Positions 51,140 to 59,290 of a stretch of 64,000 bases of DNA are shown one piece after another. The stretch is from CAYLNH01 sp964384625. Its GTDB lineage: Bacteria > Verrucomicrobiota > Lentisphaeria > JABSQK01. The notes below the pieces were generated by a model that saw only the letters and a list, made by a program, of their open reading frames with translations, was not told the DNA's origin and searched no databases. The first letter of the stretch is position 1. Every line of letters begins with the position of its first letter. The position numbers and the translations under genes are program-made. The DNA lies in the NCBI GenBank assembly GCA_964384625.1, contig CAYLNH010000006.1:12010-76009 (forward strand), read 5' to 3'.

Positions 51140-51461
51140 TATCGACGCTGGTGTCTGCGGATTCCGTACCCGGGCGACGGCTCTCAGTGACGATTCGCAG
51201 CATGTGACTTTCGACCTGGAGAGCGACTGTCAGAAGATTGTCGCGCTGGGGCAACGCCTCGCGGAGGCCGGCGCTCTGGACGCGTATGGCGAAATCGATG
51301 TCCGGACCGGACCCGTGCTGCTGACGACGGCGCGTGGCGGCCTGACTGGATGCTGCGCTGGCTGTGCCGTTCCGGTTGGCCTGTTCAAACTGATGCAGGT
51401 CACGGCGGGATTGGCTTTGCCGAAAGACATCACCATCAACATGGAGATTCCCAATGGCTAA
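51123..51461 (+). CDS. DUF6951-family small protein of arsenic operon
   Basis: 112 residues from the ATG at 51123, preceded by AGGAG and overlapping the end of arsC by 17 bases. IDAGVCGFRTRATALSDDSQHVTFDLESDCQKIVALGQRLAEAGALDAYGE and CCAGCAVPVGLFKLMQVTAGLALPKDITINME match a small family (DUF6951) of unknown role. Cysteines at the conserved CGF and C(C)xxCxxP positions could bind a soft metal or arsenite. Sitting between arsC and arsM, it may be an arsenite carrier or sensor (inference). Confidence 0.75.
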   Translation: MQPTCDIDAGVCGFRTRATALSDDSQHVTFDLESDCQKIVALGQRLAEAGALDAYGEIDVRTGPVLLTTARGGLTGCCAGCAVPVGLFKLMQVTAGLALPKDITINMEIPNG

Positions 51462-52272
51462 AACGCACGAAACAGATGGACTTCGCGACCGGGTGCGCGA
51501 ACGCTACGCCGAGATCGCCACCGCTGCCGGCGGGTGCTGCTCATCAAGCACGAGCTGTTGTGCTCCCGACGCGCTGGGTCAGCCCGATGCGTCTGCCAAG
51601 CTTGGGTATTCCGACGACGATCTCACCGCAGTCCCGGAAGGCGCCAACATGGGGCTTGGCTGCGGGAATCCGCAAGCCACCGCCGCGCTCAAGTCCGGAG
51701 AAACGGTTCTGGATCTGGGCAGCGGCGGCGGCTTCGACTGTTTCCTCGCCGCCCGGCAGGTGGGCGACACCGGGCACGTGATCGGCGTCGATATGACGCC
51801 CGACATGATCAGCAAGGCCCGGGCGAACGCCGACAAAGGCGGCTACGCCAATGTCGAGTTCCGGCTGGGCGAGATCGAGCACCTGCCCGTCGCGGACGGC
51901 TCGGTGGACGTGATCCTCTCGAACTGCGTGATCAACCTCTCGCCGGACAAGCCGCAGGTCTACCGGGACGCCTTTCGCGTCCTGCGGCCCGGCGGTCGCC
52001 TGGCCATCTCGGACGTGGTGGCGCTGGGGCAATTGCCGGACGGCGTTACGCGCAACCTCGATGCCTACTGCGGCTGTGTCGCCGGGGCCATTCCGGCGGA
52101 GGACGTCGAAGCACTGCTTCACGAGATTGGCTTTGTGGATATTGCCGTCGAAGTCAAGCAGGAGAGCCGGGAGTTCATCAAGGATTGGTTCCCGGGCAGC
52201 GGGCTGGAAGAACATGTGCGGTCGGCGGAGATCAGGGCCCGCAAGCCGACCGGCTGCGGATGCTGCAAGTAA
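51454..52272 (+). CDS. arsM: arsenite S-adenosylmethionine methyltransferase
   Basis: 272 residues. The SAM site is ETVLDLGSGGGFDCFLAAR. Cys70 (MGLGCGNP), Cys158 (LSNCVINLSPDK) and Cys206/208 (AYCGCVAGAIP) match the three arsenite-binding cysteines of ArsM. A Cys-rich N-terminus (GGCCSSSTSCCAP) and C-terminus (GCGCCK) add further thiols. ArsM converts arsenite to methylated, partly volatile forms in the cytoplasm. It overlaps the DUF6951 gene by eight bases. Confidence 0.96.
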   Translation: MAKTHETDGLRDRVRERYAEIATAAGGCCSSSTSCCAPDALGQPDASAKLGYSDDDLTAVPEGANMGLGCGNPQATAALKSGETVLDLGSGGGFDCFLAARQVGDTGHVIGVDMTPDMISKARANADKGGYANVEFRLGEIEHLPVADGSVDVILSNCVINLSPDKPQVYRDAFRVLRPGGRLAISDVVALGQLPDGVTRNLDAYCGCVAGAIPAEDVEALLHEIGFVDIAVEVKQESREFIKDWFPGSGLEEHVRSAEIRARKPTGCGCCK

Positions 52273-52318
52273 AAGCACGATCGGGCAAATCCGGTCCACA
52301 GGTAAGGAACTGACGATC

Positions 52319-53521
52319 ATGACGGACAACCTCTGCAACACCAATGACAGGAAGATGACGAGCATCTTCGAGCGCTACCTGACGGTGTGGGTGGCCCTCT
52401 GCATCGTCGGAGGAATCATCCTCGGTAAGCTCGCGCCGGGCCTGGCCCGGACGCTCGACGGCATGGCGATCCACGTGAACAAGGCCCCGGTGGTATCCAT
52501 ACCCATTGCCATCTGCCTGTTCTTCATGATGTACCCGATCATGGTGAAGATCGACTTCGCCAGCGTGGTCAAAGCCGGGAAGAGCGGGAAACCTGTCTTC
52601 CTGACCCTGTTCGTGAACTGGTGCGTCAAGCCGTTCACCATGTACGCCATCGCGTTCCTCTTCCTGGGCGTGCTGTTCCGGGGCTTCATAGGCACGGAGG
52701 CGATGGATCTGGTGAAGATGCCGTTCGGCCTCGACTTGGCCGTCGGTGCGCAGCACGGCGCTGGCACCGTGGTCCTGGCGGATGGCGTAAAGATGCTGCA
52801 GGTCCCATTGTGGCGCAGCTACTTCGCAGGCTGCATTCTGCTGGGCATCGCGCCCTGCACCGCCATGGTGCTGGTCTGGGGCTACCTTTCGCGAGGCAAC
52901 GACGGATTGACCCTGGTCATGGTCGCCATCAACTCGCTGACGATGCTGGTGCTGTACGGCGTGCTTGGCGGGTTCCTGCTGGGAGTCGGGAAACTGCCGG
53001 TGCCCTGGCAGGCGCTGCTGCTGTCCATCGCGATCTACGTGGCTCTGCCGCTGGTGGCGGGTTACCTGTCGCGCAAGTGGATCATCGCCGCCAAAGGCGA
53101 GACTTGGTTCAAGGAGAAGTTCCTGCACGTGTTGACTCCGGTTTCGATCATCGCCCTGCTGGTGACCTTGGTGCTGCTGTTCAGTTTCAAGGGCGAGATC
53201 ATTCTCACGCAGCCGCAGACCATCCTCTGGATCGCCGTTCCCCTGTTCATCCAGACCTGCCTGATCTTCGCCCTGGGGTATGCGCTTGCCAAGTGGCTCA
53301 AGCTGACCTACGAGGACGCCGCCCCGGCCGCGATGATCGGAGCTTCCAACCACTTCGAGGTTGCCATTGCCACGGCCACCATGCTTTTCGGCCTGTCGTC
53401 CGGTGCAGCCCTGGCCACGGTTGTCGGTGTTCTGATCGAAGTCCCGGTGATGCTGATGCTGGTCAAATTCTGCCTGCGGACGCAGCACTGGTTCCGGCAC
53501 GGGGAGACCGCCAGTGCCTGA
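52319..53521 (+). CDS. acr3: Acr3-family arsenite efflux permease
   Basis: 400 residues with about ten membrane helices. SIPIAICLFFMMYPIMVKIDFA is the early helix pair. GIAPCTAMVLVWGYLSRGND contains the conserved Cys and Trp region of Acr3. AAPAAMIGASNHFEVAIATATMLFGLSSGAALATVVGVLIEVPVML is the C-terminal signature. Acr3 pumps arsenite out using the proton gradient. The loop after LFRGFIGTEAMDLVKMPFG is somewhat longer than in most members I know. AAGGA lies upstream of the ATG. An 81-residue Cys-rich protein gene overlaps the stop by eight bases. Confidence 0.95.
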   Translation: MTDNLCNTNDRKMTSIFERYLTVWVALCIVGGIILGKLAPGLARTLDGMAIHVNKAPVVSIPIAICLFFMMYPIMVKIDFASVVKAGKSGKPVFLTLFVNWCVKPFTMYAIAFLFLGVLFRGFIGTEAMDLVKMPFGLDLAVGAQHGAGTVVLADGVKMLQVPLWRSYFAGCILLGIAPCTAMVLVWGYLSRGNDGLTLVMVAINSLTMLVLYGVLGGFLLGVGKLPVPWQALLLSIAIYVALPLVAGYLSRKWIIAAKGETWFKEKFLHVLTPVSIIALLVTLVLLFSFKGEIILTQPQTILWIAVPLFIQTCLIFALGYALAKWLKLTYEDAAPAAMIGASNHFEVAIATATMLFGLSSGAALATVVGVLIEVPVMLMLVKFCLRTQHWFRHGETASA

Positions 53522-53759
53522 TAAGCCCGACTGCTACGGCACCATGTTCCCTGACCTGGACCGTCTGGAGCACAATCAACCATGCCGAGGCAAGGCATTC
53601 ACAGCCGTCGTAAAGAGCCAAGGGATCGGCATTCAGTCACGCAGCCTGACCGTGGACGAGAAAGAGTGGGATGCCTGCCAGGCGTGCCCGGTCTACCGGT
53701 CGTGCTATGACCTGTGCGTGGCAAGACTCACTCTCGGGGGCACGTTGGCCAGAATGTGA
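53514..53759 (+). CDS. small Cys-rich protein, unknown function
   Basis: 81 residues, beginning within the last codons of acr3. It has CYGTMFPDLDRLEHNQPCRGKAF and then WDACQACPVYRSCYDLCVARL, a compact cysteine cluster (Cx2Cx5Cx3C) that could hold zinc or another soft metal. I have seen similar small proteins in PVC genomes, but no family name is known to me. As last gene of the arsenic operon, it may be co-regulated by ArsR. Function unknown. Confidence 0.65.
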   Translation: MPDKPDCYGTMFPDLDRLEHNQPCRGKAFTAVVKSQGIGIQSRSLTVDEKEWDACQACPVYRSCYDLCVARLTLGGTLARM

Positions 53760-53837
53760 GGCGCGTTTCTGCTGCAACCAGTCAGCGCTAAGGGGCGGCG
53801 TCCGGAGCTTTTTTCCCATGTTTTGAGTCGACGGACG

Positions 53838-53871
53838 TTGACATGCCACATTGCTTGGCTATAGTGCCAAG
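53838..53871 (+). promoter_or_regulatory. strong promoter with operator across the -10 box
   Basis: TTGACA (53838-53843), a 16-base spacer and TATAGT (53860-53865) form a near-consensus promoter. The -10 is framed exactly by CTTGGC (53854-53859) and GCCAAG (53866-53871), a perfect inverted repeat. A repressor bound there would directly block polymerase. Transcripts would carry a leader of about 168 bases, which also holds a 7-base stem (GGCAGGG/CCCTGCC, 53913-53939). Confidence 0.75.
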
Positions 53872-54039
53872 AATAAGATTGAACATGCCATCACTGCGCA
53901 GATTTCGGGTCAGGCAGGGTAAGGCGTCCTCTCCCTGCCCCATTTCGAGACGTCATCAGTGAGGCAGGCGAGGTTCAGTCTCTCTTTTTGGGCCATATTT
54001 GGTTTGTAGGCCAACTAGCCAAGCGCAAAGGAAAAGACC

Positions 54040-55620
54040 ATGGACTGGAAGTCGGAATGGAAGAAGCTGGCAGCCATCGTGGCGGTGTTCGCCGTGTGTT
54101 TCTGGCTGCCGGTGGGCACGGCACGATTCAACAACGCGGTGCTGGAGGCATTCCACCTGGTAAAGTGGTATGCCCGGGAGCACGTGTTGCTGTGCCTGAT
54201 TCCGGCCTTCTTCATCGCGGGCGCAATCGGCGTGTTTGTCAGCCAGGCCTCCGTGATGAAGTACCTTGGGGCGAAAGCGAACAAGGTGCTGGCGTATGGT
54301 GTGGCGTCGGTGTCGGGTACGATTCTGGCGGTGTGCTCCTGCACCGTGCTGCCCTTGTTCGGCGGCATCTACAAGATGGGCGCCGGTCTGGGTCCGGCAT
54401 GCGCGTTTCTGTATTCGGGTCCTGCCATCAACGTGCTGGCGATTGTTCTGACGGCGCGGATTCTCGGTCTGGAACTGGGCATTGCCCGGGCGGTGGGAGC
54501 GATTGTATTCAGCGTCGTGATCGGGCTGCTCATGCACCTGATTTTCCGCAAGGAAGAGGAGGCGAAGGCGAACGCGCAGATGGGCATGCCGGAACCGGAG
54601 GTATCGCGGCCGTTGTGGCAGAACATCCTCTACTTTGCCGCCATGGTCGGCATCCTGGTCTTCTCGAACTGGGGCGCGCCGAATGACTTTCGATTTGAGT
54701 TGAAGGACGGTACGACGTTCCGGGCGGCCATCGTGCAAGCCCCGGAAAACCCGGCTGCGGACGATGCCGTCTATCGGGTGAAATTGCTGGAGGGAGAGAG
54801 TTCCGTGTTCAGTGTTCAGGATTCAGACAACTCGGAACTCGGAACTCAGAACTCAGAACGCGACACAGAAAACCTCACCGCCGGAACACTGAACACTGAA
54901 CACCGAACACCGAACACTGAGATCGATATCCCGGCCAGCGAGATTGCCGCGCGCACACCGCTGCCCGGGGTGTGGACGGTGATTTGGGAGTACAAGTGGT
55001 ATGTTACGGCCGTGCTGGGGGTCCTGTTCGGCATCATCCTGACCCTTTGGTTCGGGGTACCCTGGTGGAAGCTGGCGGCGGCGGCGGTCGCCCCGACCAT
55101 CCTGGCATTGACCGTGCCGGCGGGGGGCTTGTGGGTCCTCCTGCCTTTCGGTGCCGGCGTCGTCGGGCTGGCGGTCATCCTCAGTACCAGCGAAGGCGAG
55201 ATGCAGGAATGGTTCGGCACGTCGTGGACGTTCACCAAGCAGATCCTGCCTTTGCTGCTCGGCGGCGTGGTGGTAGCCGGCCTGCTGCTGGGGCGCGTCG
55301 GGCACGAAGGTCTGATCCCGTCAGAATGGGTCGCCGGTCTGGTCGGCGGCAATTCGCTCTGGGCCAACTTCTTCGCCTCGGTGGTCGGCGCGTTCATGTA
55401 CTTCGCGACCCTGACGGAAGTGCCGATCCTGCAAGGTTTGATCGGGGCGGGCATGGGCAAGGGTCCGGCGCTGGCGCTGCTGCTGGCGGGGCCGGCGCTG
55501 AGTCTGCCGAACATGATTGTCATCCGCAGCATCATGGGCACGAAAAAGACGGTCGTCTTCGTCTCACTGGTGGTCGTCATGGCGACGATCAGCGGGATGG
55601 TCTTTGGCGCGTTTTTTTGA
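54040..55620 (+). CDS. ArsP-like (DUF318/UPF0718) membrane permease with repeat insertion
   Basis: 526 residues with about ten helices in two related halves. HVLLCLIPAFFIAGAIGVFVSQASVMKYLG and ILAVCSCTVLPLFGGIYKMGAGLGPACAFLYSGPAINVLAI contain the Cys-Ser-Cys motif of ArsP-type permeases, and TEVPILQGLIGAGMGKGPALALLLAGPALSLPN is the matching second-half motif. Such proteins export organoarsenicals or other toxic compounds. The central loop is lengthened by a 117-base stretch of short repeats (54803-54920), translated in frame as DNSELGTQNSERDTEN... It lies 280 bases downstream of the arsenic operon with its own promoter. Substrate unproven. Confidence 0.82.
   Translation: MDWKSEWKKLAAIVAVFAVCFWLPVGTARFNNAVLEAFHLVKWYAREHVLLCLIPAFFIAGAIGVFVSQASVMKYLGAKANKVLAYGVASVSGTILAVCSCTVLPLFGGIYKMGAGLGPACAFLYSGPAINVLAIVLTARILGLELGIARAVGAIVFSVVIGLLMHLIFRKEEEAKANAQMGMPEPEVSRPLWQNILYFAAMVGILVFSNWGAPNDFRFELKDGTTFRAAIVQAPENPAADDAVYRVKLLEGESSVFSVQDSDNSELGTQNSERDTENLTAGTLNTEHRTPNTEIDIPASEIAARTPLPGVWTVIWEYKWYVTAVLGVLFGIILTLWFGVPWWKLAAAAVAPTILALTVPAGGLWVLLPFGAGVVGLAVILSTSEGEMQEWFGTSWTFTKQILPLLLGGVVVAGLLLGRVGHEGLIPSEWVAGLVGGNSLWANFFASVVGAFMYFATLTEVPILQGLIGAGMGKGPALALLLAGPALSLPNMIVIRSIMGTKKTVVFVSLVVVMATISGMVFGAFF
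54803..54920. repeat. short degenerate repeats inside the permease gene
   Basis: The segment is built of ttcagtgttcag, (g)gaactc and gaacact/gaacac units and is translated in frame as a Ser/Asn/Thr/Glu-rich loop. It is unlike the surrounding membrane-protein sequence and was probably inserted later. Similar aactc units occur at 26778-26814. Confidence 0.85.
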
Positions 55621-55678
55621 GCGGAACACGCATGTTCCGGAGCACCGGGTAAACGCCAATCAAGAGGAGTTTTGAGCC

Positions 55679-56572
55679 ATGTTCACTAAAGCACTTGTCG
55701 CAACCGATTTGTCGTCCGCCTCGTTCACGGTGGTAAATTGTCTGGCAGGACTACGCGCGCTGGGCACCCGTGAATGTGTCTTGTGCTACTGCTTCGACCT
55801 GCCGAATATAAAGGCATTTCCAGAGCTTATGCGCGACTGGTTCGAGCAGCAATTGACTGACCAGAAGAAGGCGCTCGAGGGCCATGGCTTTACGGTCACG
55901 GTGCGTGCCGTGCCCGGTTTGCCTCAGATCGAAATCCCGCGCATGGCCGCCAAGGAAGACTGTTCCTTACTGGTAGTCGGTTCCCATGGTCATAATCTCA
56001 TGAGCGAGATTTTTCTCGGCGAAGTTGCGTCCACGGTCATTCAGTATGCGCCGGTGCCGGTGTTGGTACTGCGTTTGGCAAAAGGTGAAGGCGGTGATCC
56101 GGTCTGTGTGCCGGGACATTGCAATTTCCTTGACCAGATCCTGTATGCGACGGACTTCTCCGACCATGCGGAGTATGCGTTTTCTCATGTAGAAGGCCTT
56201 GTCGCAAGCGGTGCCCGCAAAGTCACAGTCCTGCATGTTCAGGACCGCACAAAGATCGACCCGCATCTTAAAGAGCGCTTGGAGGAGTTCAATCAGATCG
56301 ACCGGGAACGGCTTGCGCGTATGCAAGCTCGCTTGGCAGAGATTGGGGCAACCGATGTCGATATTCAAATCTGCACCGGCATTCCAAAAGCTGAAATCCT
56401 CGGACAAGCCAGGCAGAGACAAGCGACGTTGGTCGTCATGGGTACACATGGTCGCGGGTTTGTTGAGGAAATCTTTCTTGGCAGCGTCAGCCACACCGTG
56501 GCCCGCCATGCCGAAGCACCTGTGCTGCTGGTGCCGATGTCGCGCAAAGATGACAAATCAAATAGGCAGTAA
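55679..56572 (+). CDS. tandem universal stress protein (two UspA domains)
   Basis: 297 residues. The first Usp domain runs to about 140 (ALVATDLSSASFTVV, LLVVGSHGHNLMSEIFLGEVASTVIQYAPVPVLVL) and the second to the end (ILYATDFSDHAEYAFSHVEG, LVVMGTHGRGFVEEIFLGSVSHTVARHAEAPVLLV). Both carry a G-x2-G-x9-G(S/E)-type nucleotide site. UspA proteins respond to stress and can bind ATP. AGGAG precedes the ATG. It lies 58 bases after the permease gene and before the efflux series, so it may be a regulator or stress effector of that export block (inference). Confidence 0.92.
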   Translation: MFTKALVATDLSSASFTVVNCLAGLRALGTRECVLCYCFDLPNIKAFPELMRDWFEQQLTDQKKALEGHGFTVTVRAVPGLPQIEIPRMAAKEDCSLLVVGSHGHNLMSEIFLGEVASTVIQYAPVPVLVLRLAKGEGGDPVCVPGHCNFLDQILYATDFSDHAEYAFSHVEGLVASGARKVTVLHVQDRTKIDPHLKERLEEFNQIDRERLARMQARLAEIGATDVDIQICTGIPKAEILGQARQRQATLVVMGTHGRGFVEEIFLGSVSHTVARHAEAPVLLVPMSRKDDKSNRQ

Positions 56573-56678
56573 CACATGACCGGCACCGAGAGGTGTTTGT
56601 AAGGAGTAATACTATGACTTGGCAGACTGGCTGTTCGCGAGGGCAAATCAAGTGGTTGCAGGCAGAGGGGAGGCTGGC

Positions 56679-58091
56679 GTGAAGATAGTATTGCGCTTTT
56701 TCAAAATAACGGGCGTGCTGATTACACTGGCCGTCCTTGGCTCGGGGTGCGCACTGTTGCATCCGACCGATCCATATGCCGGCATGGCGCGTCACGGGCA
56801 GAGGCAGGCCAACGGCAACATGCCGGCCGTGAGACAATCGGTTCAAGGGCCGCTGACATTGGATGAGGCGATCCGCGTTGCCCTGGCCAACAATCCAGAG
56901 GTGGCAGCATCTCGACACGATACGGCTGCCGCCGTTGCTCGGCGCGACAGGGTGGGTGGACAGCGACTGCCAAGTCTTCACGCCGTCGGCGGTTATACCC
57001 GTTACGACGACGGACAACGACTGGCGCCGGCGTCGGAGAATGGTGAATCGGGAACCTTCAGCAAGAATATCTTCGCCGGCGACCTGGTGTTGCGCCTGCC
57101 GCTCTTCACGGGAGGACGCATCGCCAGTGAACTCCGGGCCGCGGAACTGCTGCAGGCGGCGGCGCAGAATCGGCTTACACGGACGCGCGAGGAACTGGTG
57201 TTCAACGTCGCCAGTGTGTTCTATGGCCTTCTGGCCCAACGCCGGGTGATCGAATCACTGGAATTCTCGAAAAAAGCACTTCAGAAACATCTGAAACGGG
57301 TTACGGACCTGATCGCCGCCAGGAAAGCGGCCAAAGTGGACCAACTGCGTACGGAGGTGCGCGTCGCCGACATCAATCAGCGCCTGGCACGCGAGCGTAA
57401 CGTTCTCGCCATCCAACGCCGGGTTCTCGCCAATCTCCTGGGCGTCGAAGCACGGCAAGAGCTCGATCCCGCCGGCGAGTTAAAAATGAGCAGTCCCGCC
57501 TTGGGCAAGGCAGATGCATTGGTCAAACAGGCGCTGGTCAAACGCACCGATTACCTGGCGGCCCGCGTTGTGCTGGAGGCCCAGGCAAAGTCCGTTGATG
57601 CCGCTCGCGCCGCACACTGGCCGATGATCGCACTGCAGGGAGCCTATGGCGGGCGCTGGGCCGCGGACCCGTCTGATCAGCCGGCCGGTGCCGATCGTGA
57701 CGACGAGCGCGGCAGCATCGGGATTGTCATCGACATTCCGGTGTTCAAGGGCAAACAGATTGAAGCGAACGTACGCGAACAACGCGCCAAATTGGCTGCG
57801 GCTCAGGAGCGGTTACGAAAACTTGAACTGCGAGTGCGACTTGAAGTCGAGTCGGCAATCCTGAACATCACCTCGGCAAACGAGCGCGTCACCGCAACCG
57901 AAAAAGCGGTGGAACAGGCCAAGGAGAGCTTGCGCATTGAACGCGAAAAATACGATTTGGGCAAGGGCTCCATCACCGATGTGCTGGACGCACAATCGGC
58001 CTTACTGGCAGCGCAAACAACCTACTACCGGGCGCTGGCAGACCATGAAACGGCCTTGGCTCAACTTAAGCTGGCCACCGGAGAACAATAA
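56679..58091 (+). CDS. TolC-family outer membrane efflux lipoprotein
   Basis: 470 residues from a GTG at 56679 with GGGAGG six bases upstream. The leader ends in a lipobox (LAVLGSGC), so it is a lipoprotein. Two long TolC-like helical repeats follow (LTLDEAIRVALANNPEVAASRHD ... AQNRLTRTREELVFNVASVFYGLLAQRRVIESLE, and LEVESAILNITSANERVTATEKAVEQAKESLRIEREKYDLGKGSITDVLDAQSALLAAQ). This is the outer-membrane channel of a three-part pump. The adaptor and RND genes follow directly. Substrate unknown; the ArsP-like permease and the arsenic operon are nearby. Confidence 0.92.
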   Translation: MKIVLRFFKITGVLITLAVLGSGCALLHPTDPYAGMARHGQRQANGNMPAVRQSVQGPLTLDEAIRVALANNPEVAASRHDTAAAVARRDRVGGQRLPSLHAVGGYTRYDDGQRLAPASENGESGTFSKNIFAGDLVLRLPLFTGGRIASELRAAELLQAAAQNRLTRTREELVFNVASVFYGLLAQRRVIESLEFSKKALQKHLKRVTDLIAARKAAKVDQLRTEVRVADINQRLARERNVLAIQRRVLANLLGVEARQELDPAGELKMSSPALGKADALVKQALVKRTDYLAARVVLEAQAKSVDAARAAHWPMIALQGAYGGRWAADPSDQPAGADRDDERGSIGIVIDIPVFKGKQIEANVREQRAKLAAAQERLRKLELRVRLEVESAILNITSANERVTATEKAVEQAKESLRIEREKYDLGKGSITDVLDAQSALLAAQTTYYRALADHETALAQLKLATGEQ

Positions 58092-58093
58092 GA

Positions 58094-59290
58094 ATGAAAC
58101 GCGTTAGCAAAATTCTTTTGCGGTTTGTACCGCTGGTCGTTGTCGTGGCCCTGGTCGCTCTCGCCGGCCGCGCCATGCTGGCTCGCAAACGCCGGGCGCA
58201 GTCGCAGTCGCCGACGTTTGAGCTGGCGGCCGCACCGGTGGATGTCGCGAAAGCCTATCGGGGTGATCTGGACGAAGGACATGACTACCTGGCAGTTACC
58301 GAGCCCGTGCGAATGGCAACCGTTGCGGCGCGCATCACGGCGGCCGTCGATCGCGTGCACGTGCAGGAAGGCGTGGCAGTTGCCAAGGGTGACGTGCTGG
58401 TCACCTTGGACAGCCGTCAATATCGGGATGGACTGGCTGCCATGGAGGCTCAGATTGCCCAGGCCAAAGCCGAGCTGGCCGCTAACGATGCGTCCGTGGC
58501 AACCTTGAAAGAGTCGGCGGCCTACTGGACCCGCGAACAAGAGCGCGACCAGAAGTTGGCAGATGGGAAAACCATTCCACGCGCCCAGGCCGAGGCCACT
58601 GCGGAAAAAGCCAACGAAGCGCGCGGCAGACTGACGGCGGCCCGGCAGAAGTCCGTGGCGCTCGAACAGCAGGTCCGGGCTTTTCAACGCAAAGCCGATG
58701 AACTGCGTACAACCTTGAGCTACAGCACCATCACCAGCCCGTTTGCCGGGGTGGTCACGGTCAAAGCAATTGATCCGGGCGACCTGGCTGCGCCGGGAAA
58801 AACATTATTGGTCGTCGAGGACCGCAGTTCGTTGAAGCTCACCTTCGACGTGCCGCAAAGTGACCTGCCCGCGTTCAAGGAAGGATTGACAGCCTCGTTC
58901 GCCGTCAACGGCGAACGCCGCAGAGCCAAGGTAACGCGCCTGTATCCCTCGCTCAGCCGGGCGCGCATGGTTCGGGCAGAAGTCATGCTCGCCGGCACGG
59001 CGACTCAAGGGTTACGCCTGGGTGAATACGTTGACGTGACGGTGGTGTTTCGGCGGAATGAACAAGCAACGCTGGTGCCGGTCGATGCCGTGATCGAAAA
59101 TGCTCGCGGGGCAGACCGCGTCTTTGTAGTGCATGATGGTGTACTGCACGTCCGCCCGGTGAAGGTACTGGGCCGTGCGTGTGAGCAGGCTGCGGTCGAG
59201 GGCGTCGAGCCGGGTGAAACGGTGGTCGTGAACTCATTCCTGGGCTGGGCGCGGCTGTCCGACGGCATGAACGTGGAGGCTCGTCCATGA
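58094..59290 (+). CDS. RND efflux periplasmic adaptor (first)
   Basis: 398 residues with one N-terminal membrane anchor (VPLVVVVALVALAGRAML). Next come the lipoyl/barrel-sandwich parts (VRMATVAARITAAVDRVHVQEGVAVAKGDVLVTLDSRQY and TLSYSTITSPFAGVVTVKAIDPGDLAAPGKTLLVVED) around a coiled-coil hairpin. The beta-barrel domain follows (RAEVMLAGTATQGLRLGEYVDVTVVF). It links the RND pump to the TolC channel. The ATG is 2 bases after the TolC stop and the end overlaps the pump gene by four bases. Confidence 0.93.
   Translation: MKRVSKILLRFVPLVVVVALVALAGRAMLARKRRAQSQSPTFELAAAPVDVAKAYRGDLDEGHDYLAVTEPVRMATVAARITAAVDRVHVQEGVAVAKGDVLVTLDSRQYRDGLAAMEAQIAQAKAELAANDASVATLKESAAYWTREQERDQKLADGKTIPRAQAEATAEKANEARGRLTAARQKSVALEQQVRAFQRKADELRTTLSYSTITSPFAGVVTVKAIDPGDLAAPGKTLLVVEDRSSLKLTFDVPQSDLPAFKEGLTASFAVNGERRRAKVTRLYPSLSRARMVRAEVMLAGTATQGLRLGEYVDVTVVFRRNEQATLVPVDAVIENARGADRVFVVHDGVLHVRPVKVLGRACEQAAVEGVEPGETVVVNSFLGWARLSDGMNVEARP

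Noticed and set aside
50248..53759. Assigning the oxidoreductase at 40077 as arsenate reductase ArrA because of the nearby ars operon
   Set aside because: Proximity alone is not evidence; the catalytic subunit has no arsenate-specific motif that I can identify.
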